This document shows, piece after piece, positions 1 to 6,115 of a DNA stretch of 6,752 nt. The notes beneath the pieces were generated by a model that saw nothing but the letters and a program-made list of their open reading frames with translations, made no database searches and was not told the origin of the DNA. Within the stretch, counting starts at the first letter, position 1. Each line of letters begins with the position of its first letter. The translations under genes and the position numbers were made by a program. The DNA lies in the NCBI GenBank assembly GCA_018648945.1, contig JABGQJ010000425.1, positions 1-6,752 on the forward strand. Reading direction: 5' to 3'. The DNA is from Victivallales bacterium (lineage in GTDB: Bacteria > Verrucomicrobiota > Lentisphaeria > Oligosphaerales > Lenti-02).

Positions 1-1253
1 GTGAAAAGCTCGTTGACCTTATCGGGGATAGCCATATAGGAGAGGCGGGTGCCATCGGGGGAGACACGTACCGACCCACAATCGCCGGGGAGGCGGAAGA
101 GCAGGCGACGGTCTGAGCCATCGGGACGGATGGCCCAGACACTCGTCCCTCGCGAGTCGAATGTGGAGTAGAGGATTCGTTCCTCCCGGTGCAGGTCAGC
201 CGGCGGCGGCAACTCCTCTGGGCAGCGCCCTGGGGTACGCGCCAGCACGGCCGCCCGGTTGCCGTAGCTGCCGGCCACAAAGGCATGGTCGCCCGTGTGG
301 TCGAACGCGATAATGGACGGACAGTCGACCGGCGACGGCCATGCCCGGCCGATCTCGAACGTGCGCAGGTCCAACACCCGCAACCCACTCGCTCCCCGGC
401 TGGCCACGAGTGCGTGCATGCCGTCTGGGGCAACGGCGAGGGAAGTAGGGCCAAGCTCCAGAGCGATGGTCTTCCGTGGCACCAACTCGCGCGAATACAG
501 GACAAGCCGGGAACCCGTTGGCTCATCGATGGCCAGAATGGGCTCGCCGGTTGGCGAAAGGACCAGGCTTCGCGGAGATACCCAGCAACCGGGGATCCGG
601 GACGTGTGACGATGGCGCACCTGGGCTGTCGCCAGATCGATGGCCAAGATAGTCGCGGCGCCATATTCACAACTGGCGGCGGCGACGAAGGCCATCGTCC
701 CGTCCGCAGTCACCGCCACGGCCCGTGCCTCGCCGTAGTCCTTCTCCGGCAACGGGCACGTCCTCATCCCCGACTCGGCAAACGTGTCGAGGGAGACGAT
801 CCGCAGGGCGGAGCCGGTGTCGAGGGAACCAGGACGCCAGTCGCAGCCAGTCAATACGCACGCCACTTTGCCCGCTCGGGGAAGCGCCATGGCCCCCGGC
901 AAGTGACCAAGGTAGAGGCGCAGCGGCCCGGCCCCGCTGTGGCGGAAGCGCGAAAGGAGCCCGGTCTGCTGGTTGCTGGCGTAGACCACCCCCTGCGCGA
1001 CGGCTAGCGCCCCGTACCTGCCAGCGGTCGTGCCCGGTGGCACCGGGACCGGTGTGCGAGAGGGGAAGGCGAACCCCGTCAGGTACTCGCGACCGTCTCT
1101 GCCGCCAGTCACCAGGAGACGGCTCTGGGCCTGGTCGTAGACCATGGCACTCGCCGTGTCCGGCAGCGCCAGGAAGCCAGTCAGCGCGTAGTGGTCCTCC
1201 GCTGCCATGAGTGGCAGCACAAAGCCCAGAAGAAGTGGCAGCACAAATCTCAA
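1..1253 (-). CDS. Secreted beta-propeller protein, YVTN/TolB-like repeats (3' end outside window)
   Basis: An open frame of 417 codons without a stop runs from a TTG at 1253 to the left edge. It starts inside the kinase stop codon (TTGA, 4-base overlap), is preceded by AGGAGG, and is closed upstream by a stop at 1280. Residues 1-18 form a signal peptide (MRFVLPLLLGFVLPLMA, cleavage near Ala17/Ala18) with no lipobox Cys. The mature part shows repeated propeller strands: ARAVAVTADGTMAFVAA (176-192), TSLAVAPDGMHALVASR (270-286), SIIAFDHTGDHAFVAGS (313-329), then a TolB/PD40-like pair from about 359, VWAIRPDGSDRRLLF and VRVSPDGTRLSYM. Several Cys (132, 137, 166, 195, 223, 311, 344, 392) could form disulfides outside the cytoplasm. 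No catalytic motif is seen. It may be a scaffold or binding partner for the propeller sensor of the kinase; that role is inferred from coupling alone. Further domains may follow beyond the edge. Confidence 0.88.
   Translation of the reverse strand, partial: MRFVLPLLLGFVLPLMAAEDHYALTGFLALPDTASAMVYDQAQSRLLVTGGRDGREYLTGFAFPSRTPVPVPPGTTAGRYGALAVAQGVVYASNQQTGLLSRFRHSGAGPLRLYLGHLPGAMALPRAGKVACVLTGCDWRPGSLDTGSALRIVSLDTFAESGMRTCPLPEKDYGEARAVAVTADGTMAFVAAASCEYGAATILAIDLATAQVRHRHTSRIPGCWVSPRSLVLSPTGEPILAIDEPTGSRLVLYSRELVPRKTIALELGPTSLAVAPDGMHALVASRGASGLRVLDLRTFEIGRAWPSPVDCPSIIAFDHTGDHAFVAGSYGNRAAVLARTPGRCPEELPPPADLHREERILYSTFDSRGTSVWAIRPDGSDRRLLFRLPGDCGSVRVSPDGTRLSYMAIPDKVNELF
1210..1247 (-). repeat. 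14-bp direct repeat, 24-bp period, inside the signal peptide
   Basis: Two exact copies of a 14-base sequence (AGTGGCAGCACAAA on the plus strand) lie at 1210-1223 and 1234-1247. The period of 24 bases equals eight codons, so the repeat is in frame and encodes FVLPL twice in the hydrophobic core of the secreted propeller protein. It looks like a small in-frame duplication that lengthened or rebuilt the signal peptide. Confidence 0.8.
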
Positions 1254-4200
1254 TGCGAGGCCCCCTCCTCGCCGAAACTAGGCCGGGACATCAGGCAGCG
1301 GACGCAGTCCCGCAAGATCAACCGGTTGTCGCCTCTTGCCACATGGCAGCGCGTCACGTCCGCTGCATCCGGCGCGTCCGCATCCCAGCGGTCGGCGAGG
1401 ACCGCCAGGACCATTCCCTTCCCGACCTGTGCCCGGAGGACAGGTCCCCCGCCCCTGGGACCACCCGCCAGGCGATGGCGAACGGCATGCAGCAGGCGGT
1501 ATGCCCCCGTGGGGCTGCGGACCGGGAGCGCTCCAGGGAGGTCGGCGGGAATACGCACGGTCTGCACCTGCCCTGGCCTTGGCAACCCGAGGGCGACGAG
1601 AAGAGCCCCAATATGTGGGCTCGTGCCGCTCACAAACAGACGCCCCCCCTGCTCCAGCCAGCGCCGGACGCGTCCGACACTCGCTTCGGGAAGGGGGGAG
1701 TCCCCAGCGCCGACAAGGCGCAGCACATCGACTCGGGCCAATGCGTCCTGATCGGGCAGGTCGGTGCCATCCAGAAGCACGGTCCTCGCACCGTGTTCCC
1801 GCCAGTAGGCAAGCTCCTCGGCATGCGCCCCGGCCGTGCCAGGGATGGCCGTGGCGCTGGTGCCGAGGAAACAGACAAGAGGCGACTGGGAGGAGGGCCG
1901 GGGCGAGACCGGGATCGTCCGCGCGGCCCGGTAGCGACGCCAGGCACAAAGTCGACCCTGAACCAGGGAGGATGAGGAGCCCTGGGTGGTGGGAAGGCAC
2001 GCCAGGCTGGCGACCGAGCCGTTGGGGCCCACTACGACCAGACTGTCGTCGGGGCCGAACGCGCCCTCTGCAGCGGTGTCGAGGGCAAGCGGCTCCTGGG
2101 TGAGCTGGCGACAGGACAGCACATCCCAGACGGAGACTGCCCGATTCTCGCCGACCACAACCCGCCGGCCATCCGGGCTGAAACGCACCATGCGCTTGCC
2201 TGGCACCGCGCCGAAGGGCTGTAGCCTGCCGTGGACCTGGCCAGTTGCGCAGTCCCAAAGAAGGCCGGTATCGAGCGAGGCGAGGAGCAACCAGCGCCCG
2301 TTCGGCCCGAACGCGGCGGCCTGGAAGTCGGCAGGCTCGAACTCCTTCTGCACGGTGCCATCCCGTGGGTCGAGGAGGATAGCGCCACCCCCTTCCGTGC
2401 CGACGACCAGACGCTGCCCGGTTGGGGAAAAACGAAGGACGGCGGGGGCCAGGCGCATCTGGAAGCCAGCCGCCCGCGCCACCCACCGGTCCTGATCGGG
2501 TTCGTGGAGATACAGGGAGGCCCCCGTCCCGATCGCGGCCAGTTGACCCGCCACTCCCTGGGTGATCGCGATGACGGGCTGAGGACAGGGCACCACGGGG
2601 CTCAGACTGCCGCTGGAAAGACTGTGGAGCCTGATCTGGCGGCGGCCACTCGTCGCCGCCGCGAGTGTCTTCCCATCCGGACTGAACGACAGCATGGTGG
2701 CGGGAGGACTCTCCCGACCCAGGTCGTGGACGCAGCGGCCGCTGCCGATCTCGTATATGCTAAGACGCTCACCGGCGACCGCGAGCAGGCCCCCATCCGG
2801 CGCGAGCCGCCAGGTGCGGCCCGCAGCGGGGCCGCGCAGCAAGGGCGGAGCACCGGAACGAATAGGCAGGACATGGATGGCTTCGTCAGCAAGAGTCAAT
2901 AGCGCGGCCCCATCCCCAAGGGCAAAGGCGGCGCGGGGACAGGAGCGGACAAGGACCTCCACCTGTGGCGGCTCCTCCCCTCGGAAGGACAGCATCTCAA
3001 GACCGCGGGCGGAACCAGCCAGGAGCGTACGGCTCCGTGGCAGGAAAGAAAGGACATTCTCCATATAGCCGCGACGCGCCTCCGGAAAGCTCCCGGACTC
3101 GGTGTCCTTCATGCGTATCCGGCTCGGGCCAGCGACGGCGACCTTGACACTGTCCTCACTCATGGCAAAGCCGTGAGCCCGGTAGTTCGCCTTGAACCAG
3201 TTGTTGGCCGGTAGCGTGCCATCGCGTTCCAGTCGGCTCACCGTGATGGACCCGTCGGCCCGACCTCGGCCCCAGGCCGCAGACCAGGCAACCGTCTCGT
3301 GCTGCTGGGAACTCGCGCAAAACGCCAACTTGCCCCGGAATGGCAGGGTTCCCCGAATCGCTCCGCCCTGATCCACCAGCCGAATTCCGTCTGCGGCAGG
3401 GACCATCAGCCAGCCATAGGGACCAAAACAGGGCGGCACTGGACCACTCACGGTGGGAACGGCTGGGAGAGGAACGGTACGAACCAGCGCCAATGTGTCC
3501 GCGCGCCACAGCTTCGCTTCGCTGCGGTCGCTGGTCAGCAAAAGGCGACCATCCAGCGAGACCTCCACACGCCTCACTTCCTCGCGGTGGCCCCGCCAGG
3601 TCCGGTGCACCTTGCCCTCGTCCAGGTCCCAGATGGTGATGTGCCCGGTGGCATCGCCCGTGATGCATGCCCGGTCGGAGATCCCCCCGAGGGAGGTCAG
3701 CCGCTGACCAACCCCGAGGGTCAGCAAAGCCGGGTGAGCCCGGTACGAGAGCCTCTGCCATTCCCACGATCGCTCGCCAGCCGGCGCTCGCACCAGCATC
3801 TCCGCAGCCCGCACGTAGTCCCGGTCCTGGAGCTTCTGACCAATCGCGGGAAGGGAATTCAGGTACGCTTCGCGATCCAGTTCCTCGAGGGCGATGCGCT
3901 CTGCATGCAACGCTCCCTGGGCTCGGTCACGGGCGGCCGCGATGCGCCAAACGGCCACAGTGGTCAGCAAGGCAACGAGGACGAATGCCCCAAGGGAGAT
4001 GGCGGTGGCAAGCCTGTTTCTGGCCAGGAATTTGCGCGTTCTGTACCAGGTCGTCGGCAGGCAGGCCTGCACCGGTTTCCCCTCCAGGAACCGCTTGATA
4101 TCGTCCCCCAGTTCCACGGGGGACTGGTAGCGCCGCTCAGGCAACTTGTCGAGGGCCTTCAGGAGGACTGCGGCCAAGTCCCTGGGAATCCTGGGCTCGA

Positions 4201-5035
4201 GATCACGGGGGGGGACTGGCTCACTGGTACAGACGATCCGCATCGTGGCCAGAATCCCGTCGGCGATCGGGTAGGGATGGGCCGCAAGCACGAGACGATA
4301 GAGGATCACCCCCAAAGCATAGCAATCGGCTCGCGTGTCCACCGCGTCGGAATCTGCCTGGAACTGTTCGGGAGCCATGAAGGCAGGGGTGCCCATGACC
4401 TGGGACATGCGGCTGATTGTGGCCCACTCCTTGGCGTCCCGGCGCTGGAACTTGGCAAGACCAAGATCCAGAATACGTGGTCTTCCCTGCCGATCGACAA
4501 GCACGTTGGCGGGTTTCAGATCCCGATGGATAATGGCCGAACGGTGGGCCGTCTGCACCCCCTTGCAGATGCTCGTGAACAGTCGGAGGCGAGCTGTGGT
4601 CGATAGGCGGCTCTGGCTGACATGCTCCTCCAGCGGCACTCCATCGACCAACTCCATGACGTAGAATGGCGTGCCGTCGGGAGTGCTCCCGGCACCGTAG
4701 ATCTGCACGATGTAGGGACTGGTCAGTGACGACAGCGCCCGTATCTCGCGTTCGAAGCGCTCCCGCAACTCCACGTCCCGCAGACCGCCACCAGATAGCA
4801 CCTTGACCGCCACCAGGCGAGCAGGATGGCGCTGTCGCGCCCGGTAGACTGCCCCCATGCCCCCCTTGCCCAAGAGCCCTTCCACCTCCAGGCCGTAGGC
4901 ACCAAGGTCGGGAATGGGCGGGGGCTCAGCAGGCGCATCTCCCGGGTCTTCCCCGTGGTAGAGACCGCGCAATCGCTTGTGGCTGGCAAGCTCCGTGCTG
5001 GACTCGGGCTCCGCTCTGAGATCCCGGTCGCTCAT
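1250..5035 (-). CDS. Transmembrane Ser/Thr protein kinase with WD40-type beta-propellers and a C-terminal GATase-like domain
   Basis: A 1261-residue protein from the ATG at 5035. Residues about 49-318 are a Hanks-type kinase with a complete active site: glycine loop GKGGMGAVY (56-64), Lys78 in AVKVL, helix-C Glu97, HRDLKPAN (170-177), DLG in place of DFG (190-192), and GTPAFMAPE (215-223). One membrane helix follows (about 341-363), then a charged helical stretch (365-390) and the WEWQRLSYR segment (424-432) that often precedes propellers in these kinases. About 14 WD40/PD40-like blades run from about 440 to 1014, many with the SPDG turn. Residues about 1050-1250 resemble a Rossmann or class I glutamine-amidotransferase-like fold, which is not usual for this architecture. 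The kinase should be cytoplasmic and everything after the helix extracytoplasmic, acting as sensor. ATGA coupling to the FHA gene and TTGA coupling to the next gene suggest a fixed production ratio. Kinase and propeller are firm; the last domain is tentative. Confidence 0.93.
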   Translation of the reverse strand: MSDRDLRAEPESSTELASHKRLRGLYHGEDPGDAPAEPPPIPDLGAYGLEVEGLLGKGGMGAVYRARQRHPARLVAVKVLSGGGLRDVELRERFEREIRALSSLTSPYIVQIYGAGSTPDGTPFYVMELVDGVPLEEHVSQSRLSTTARLRLFTSICKGVQTAHRSAIIHRDLKPANVLVDRQGRPRILDLGLAKFQRRDAKEWATISRMSQVMGTPAFMAPEQFQADSDAVDTRADCYALGVILYRLVLAAHPYPIADGILATMRIVCTSEPVPPRDLEPRIPRDLAAVLLKALDKLPERRYQSPVELGDDIKRFLEGKPVQACLPTTWYRTRKFLARNRLATAISLGAFVLVALLTTVAVWRIAAARDRAQGALHAERIALEELDREAYLNSLPAIGQKLQDRDYVRAAEMLVRAPAGERSWEWQRLSYRAHPALLTLGVGQRLTSLGGISDRACITGDATGHITIWDLDEGKVHRTWRGHREEVRRVEVSLDGRLLLTSDRSEAKLWRADTLALVRTVPLPAVPTVSGPVPPCFGPYGWLMVPAADGIRLVDQGGAIRGTLPFRGKLAFCASSQQHETVAWSAAWGRGRADGSITVSRLERDGTLPANNWFKANYRAHGFAMSEDSVKVAVAGPSRIRMKDTESGSFPEARRGYMENVLSFLPRSRTLLAGSARGLEMLSFRGEEPPQVEVLVRSCPRAAFALGDGAALLTLADEAIHVLPIRSGAPPLLRGPAAGRTWRLAPDGGLLAVAGERLSIYEIGSGRCVHDLGRESPPATMLSFSPDGKTLAAATSGRRQIRLHSLSSGSLSPVVPCPQPVIAITQGVAGQLAAIGTGASLYLHEPDQDRWVARAAGFQMRLAPAVLRFSPTGQRLVVGTEGGGAILLDPRDGTVQKEFEPADFQAAAFGPNGRWLLLASLDTGLLWDCATGQVHGRLQPFGAVPGKRMVRFSPDGRRVVVGENRAVSVWDVLSCRQLTQEPLALDTAAEGAFGPDDSLVVVGPNGSVASLACLPTTQGSSSSLVQGRLCAWRRYRAARTIPVSPRPSSQSPLVCFLGTSATAIPGTAGAHAEELAYWREHGARTVLLDGTDLPDQDALARVDVLRLVGAGDSPLPEASVGRVRRWLEQGGRLFVSGTSPHIGALLVALGLPRPGQVQTVRIPADLPGALPVRSPTGAYRLLHAVRHRLAGGPRGGGPVLRAQVGKGMVLAVLADRWDADAPDAADVTRCHVARGDNRLILRDCVRCLMSRPSFGEEGASH
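1253..1888 (-). other. Candidate Rossmann/GATase1-like domain at the kinase C-terminus
   Basis: Residues about 1050-1261 lack the blade pattern. They show alternating strands and helices: PLVCFLGTSA, an ARTVLLDGTDLP strand, VDVLRLVGAGDSPLPEASV, then a helix ending in RRWLEQGGRLFVSGTS, and near the end KGMVLAVLADRW followed by a helix (NRLILRDCVRCLM). The order 'strand, helix, E-x-GGRLFVSG strand ... GKG-strand' resembles class I glutamine-amidotransferase-like and ThuA/DUF4350-like folds. No GxCxG nucleophile elbow is visible, so it is more likely a ligand-binding or scaffold domain than an enzyme. Assigned by eye only. Confidence 0.45.
1264..1269 (-). promoter_or_regulatory. Ribosome-binding site for the secreted propeller gene
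   Basis: A full AGGAGG on the minus strand, continuing into GGG, lies 10 bases before the TTG at 1253 and inside the kinase C-terminal codons. It decides in favour of the TTG start. The next in-frame candidates, GTG at 1244 and ATG at 1208, are too far away, and the ATG would remove the signal peptide. Confidence 0.65.
1990..3718 (-). other. WD40/PD40-type beta-propeller region of the kinase, about 14 blades
   Basis: By eye about 14 consecutive blade-like units can be set out between residues 440 and 1016. The clearest are HITIWDLDEGKV (465-476), MLSFSPDGKTLAAAT (781-795), VLRFSPTGQRLVVGT (866-880), AAAFGPNGRWLLLAS (906-920) and MVRFSPDGRRVVVGE (949-963). Units 3 to 7 (about 533-735) are degenerate. 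Fourteen blades would fit two seven-bladed propellers, but the count depends on accepting the weak units. Confidence 0.65.
3947..4015 (-). other. Single transmembrane helix of the kinase
   Basis: Codons for residues about 341-363 encode an uninterrupted hydrophobic stretch (AISLGAFVLVALLTTVAVW) flanked by Arg/Lys on the N-terminal side (RTRKFLARNR) and Arg after it. The strongest positive cluster is on the kinase side, so the positive-inside rule places the kinase in the cytoplasm and the propellers outside. Confidence 0.85.
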
Positions 5036-5490
5036 CCAGGAGACCCTTGCGGAGCCCCCCGTTCGGACGGCAGGAACAGAATCGTGGCTTCCCCGACCTG
5101 GAGAATGTCTCCCGCCAGAAGAGGCTTGCCGTCGCAGGGAATCCCGTTCACGAGCGTCCCGTTGGCCGAATCCAGATCCTCCAGCACCCACTGCTCATCC
5201 ACCAGCCGCAACTGGCAGTGCCGCCGCGACACGAAGCGGTACGGGAGGCACACCGTGCAGTCCTCCGAACGGCCCAGCACGACTTCGGTCCCGCGCAGAT
5301 TCACCTTCTGGGTCCCGCCCGGCCCTCCCACCAACAGCGCCGGGCCGCGCGTATCCTCCTGCAACCGTTGGAGGAGACCGCGCGCCACGGTCAACCAGTC
5401 CTGCTGCGACATCACCACGGCCTGGGTATCGGCCATGCTCTCGCGACAGGCGGCAGCCAACTCGCTCTCGAATGCAGTTCTATTTCCCAT
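5032..5490 (-). CDS. Stand-alone FHA-domain protein (phosphothreonine reader)
   Basis: A 152-residue cytoplasmic protein with no signal peptide or membrane segment. The first 50 residues are probably helical and not recognised. Residues about 51-140 form one forkhead-associated domain with all hallmark motifs: LGRS (72-75), SRRH (88-91), SANGT (108-112) and VNG (114-116). In FHA domains these Arg, Ser, His and Asn residues build the phosphothreonine-binding loops, so binding should be intact. The ATG at 5490 was chosen because it has a good ribosome-binding site and gives an 11-base overlap with the sigma gene; the longer frame from 5535 adds a Cys/Arg-rich stretch unlike an FHA protein. Its stop TGA overlaps the kinase ATG. 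The obvious partner is the kinase encoded next, either by binding its phosphorylated activation or juxtamembrane segment or by bridging it to the sigma factor. That link is inference from gene order. Confidence 0.92.
   Translation of the reverse strand: MGNRTAFESELAAACRESMADTQAVVMSQQDWLTVARGLLQRLQEDTRGPALLVGGPGGTQKVNLRGTEVVLGRSEDCTVCLPYRFVSRRHCQLRLVDEQWVLEDLDSANGTLVNGIPCDGKPLLAGDILQVGEATILFLPSERGAPQGSPG
5044..5048 (-). promoter_or_regulatory. Ribosome-binding site for the kinase gene
   Basis: AAGGG on the minus strand lies 8 bases before the ATG at 5035. With the ATGA start/stop overlap it supports 5035 as the kinase start. The frame stays open up to 5191, but that 52-residue Gly/Arg/Ser-rich extension is the FHA C-terminal region read in another frame. 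Confidence 0.55.
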
Positions 5491-6112
5491 CCATCGTCTC
5501 CCCAATGTCTTCCTGCAGCAAACGCACCTGTTCACGGAGAAGGCGGATCATGCGGTGCCGATGCTGATGGACTGCGTTGACCTCAATTCCCAGTTCCTGG
5601 GCCACCTGGCCAGCAGGTCGCTCCTTGATCACGTATTCCACAAACGACTCGTAGGTCGTCCCCAGAACCTGCTTCCGCACCCGCTCCAGTGCGCGCAGCA
5701 GGAGATTCTGTCGCCAAAGCTCTTCCCACATCGCCTCCGGGTTGGCCTGCGGGCTATCGTCGGACACGGCCGCCAGATCCCATTCGGGCAGGTCCGCCTC
5801 TAGGCGGAAGACACGCTGGCGTCGCCAAGCGGAACGCACGTGGTTTCGCACGATCGTGTAGAGCAAACCGCGGAATCCGCTCAGCTTACGGTCATACCGG
5901 AAGCCAGGCAGCACCCGCGTAAGGCTGATCATCGTCTCCTGCAACACTTCTCGTTGCGCGGTTGCATCGGAGCAGCCGATCTTCTGGGCAAAGCACACGA
6001 TCAGCGGTGCATAGATGCTGTGGAACTCGGCCCACCGCTCATGGTTGCCGAGGTTCTGAAGATCTTGCAGGAGAGTTAGCGATGTGCTATGCACGGGGGA
6101 CCCCCAGTACAC
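5480..6112 (-). CDS. ECF-family RNA polymerase sigma factor (sigma-70 regions 2 and 4)
   Basis: The protein has 210 residues from a GTG at 6112, or 204 from a second in-frame GTG at 6094. Region 2 spans about residues 28-99: an FHSIYAPLI opening, a QREVLQETMISLTRVLPGF core-binding helix, then FRGLLYTIVRNHVRSAWRR, which contacts the -10 element. Region 4 spans about 140-195, with a helix-turn-helix around AGQVAQELGIEVNAVHQHRHRM. Regions 1 and 3 are absent, as expected for ECF factors. The linker (about 100-138) is acidic and rich in Pro and Ala. The length suits the planctomycete sigma factors found next to Ser/Thr kinases, and such a kinase lies downstream here. The 6094 start is slightly preferred because family members usually begin shortly before the TLLxxL segment and a G-run precedes it at suitable distance; no clear Shine-Dalgarno precedes 6112. 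No anti-sigma gene is adjacent. The target promoters cannot be deduced from this window. Confidence 0.9.
   Translation of the reverse strand: MYWGSPVHSTSLTLLQDLQNLGNHERWAEFHSIYAPLIVCFAQKIGCSDATAQREVLQETMISLTRVLPGFRYDRKLSGFRGLLYTIVRNHVRSAWRRQRVFRLEADLPEWDLAAVSDDSPQANPEAMWEELWRQNLLLRALERVRKQVLGTTYESFVEYVIKERPAGQVAQELGIEVNAVHQHRHRMIRLLREQVRLLQEDIGETMDGK
5498..5503 (-). promoter_or_regulatory. Ribosome-binding site for the FHA gene
   Basis: GGGGAG on the minus strand lies 7 bases before the ATG at 5490, inside the 3' end of the sigma gene. It supports this ATG over an upstream in-frame start at 5535. It also implies that ribosomes finishing the sigma factor can initiate the FHA protein. Confidence 0.6.
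6095..6105. repeat. Short G5/C5 palindrome beside the preferred sigma start codon
   Basis: Five G residues, one A and five C residues form a perfect 5-bp inverted repeat immediately upstream of the GTG at 6094 (read on the minus strand). The one-base spacer is too small for a stable hairpin loop. The run could act as a weak ribosome-binding G tract or a binding site, or it could be chance in G+C-rich DNA. If 6112 is the true start, it lies inside the coding sequence. Confidence 0.35.
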
Positions 6113-6115
6113 TGC

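Noticed and set aside
189..1007. Plus-strand open frame of 272 codons
   Set aside because: It lies antisense to the secreted propeller gene, has Arg/Gly/Pro-rich composition with no recognisable domain, and is explained by G+C-rich codon bias on the opposite strand.
1190..1255. A transcription terminator between the kinase and the secreted propeller gene
   Set aside because: No stable hairpin with a following T run is seen, and the genes overlap by four bases. The repeats there are direct, not inverted.
1278..2486. Minus-strand open frame of 402 codons in another frame of the kinase gene
   Set aside because: Its product is a low-complexity Arg/Gly/Pro-rich shadow; the in-frame kinase product carries the propeller signatures over the same bases.
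3299..4606. Plus-strand open frame of 435 codons
   Set aside because: Antisense to the kinase C-lobe, membrane helix and first blades. No motif or plausible ribosome-binding context; the minus-strand kinase motifs across the same span are unmistakable.
5036..5191. Possible 52-residue N-terminal extension of the kinase
   Set aside because: It overlaps the FHA C-terminal codons, is low-complexity, and the ATG at 5035 has both an ATGA overlap and a ribosome-binding site.
5491..5535. Possible 15-residue N-terminal extension of the FHA protein
   Set aside because: It would overlap the sigma gene by 56 bases, its sequence is Cys/Arg-rich and unlike the family, and the ATG at 5490 has a well-placed GGGGAG.
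4826..5803. Plus-strand open frame of 325 codons
   Set aside because: It spans antisense to three clear genes (kinase, FHA, sigma), which a real single gene would not be expected to do, and no domain is visible.
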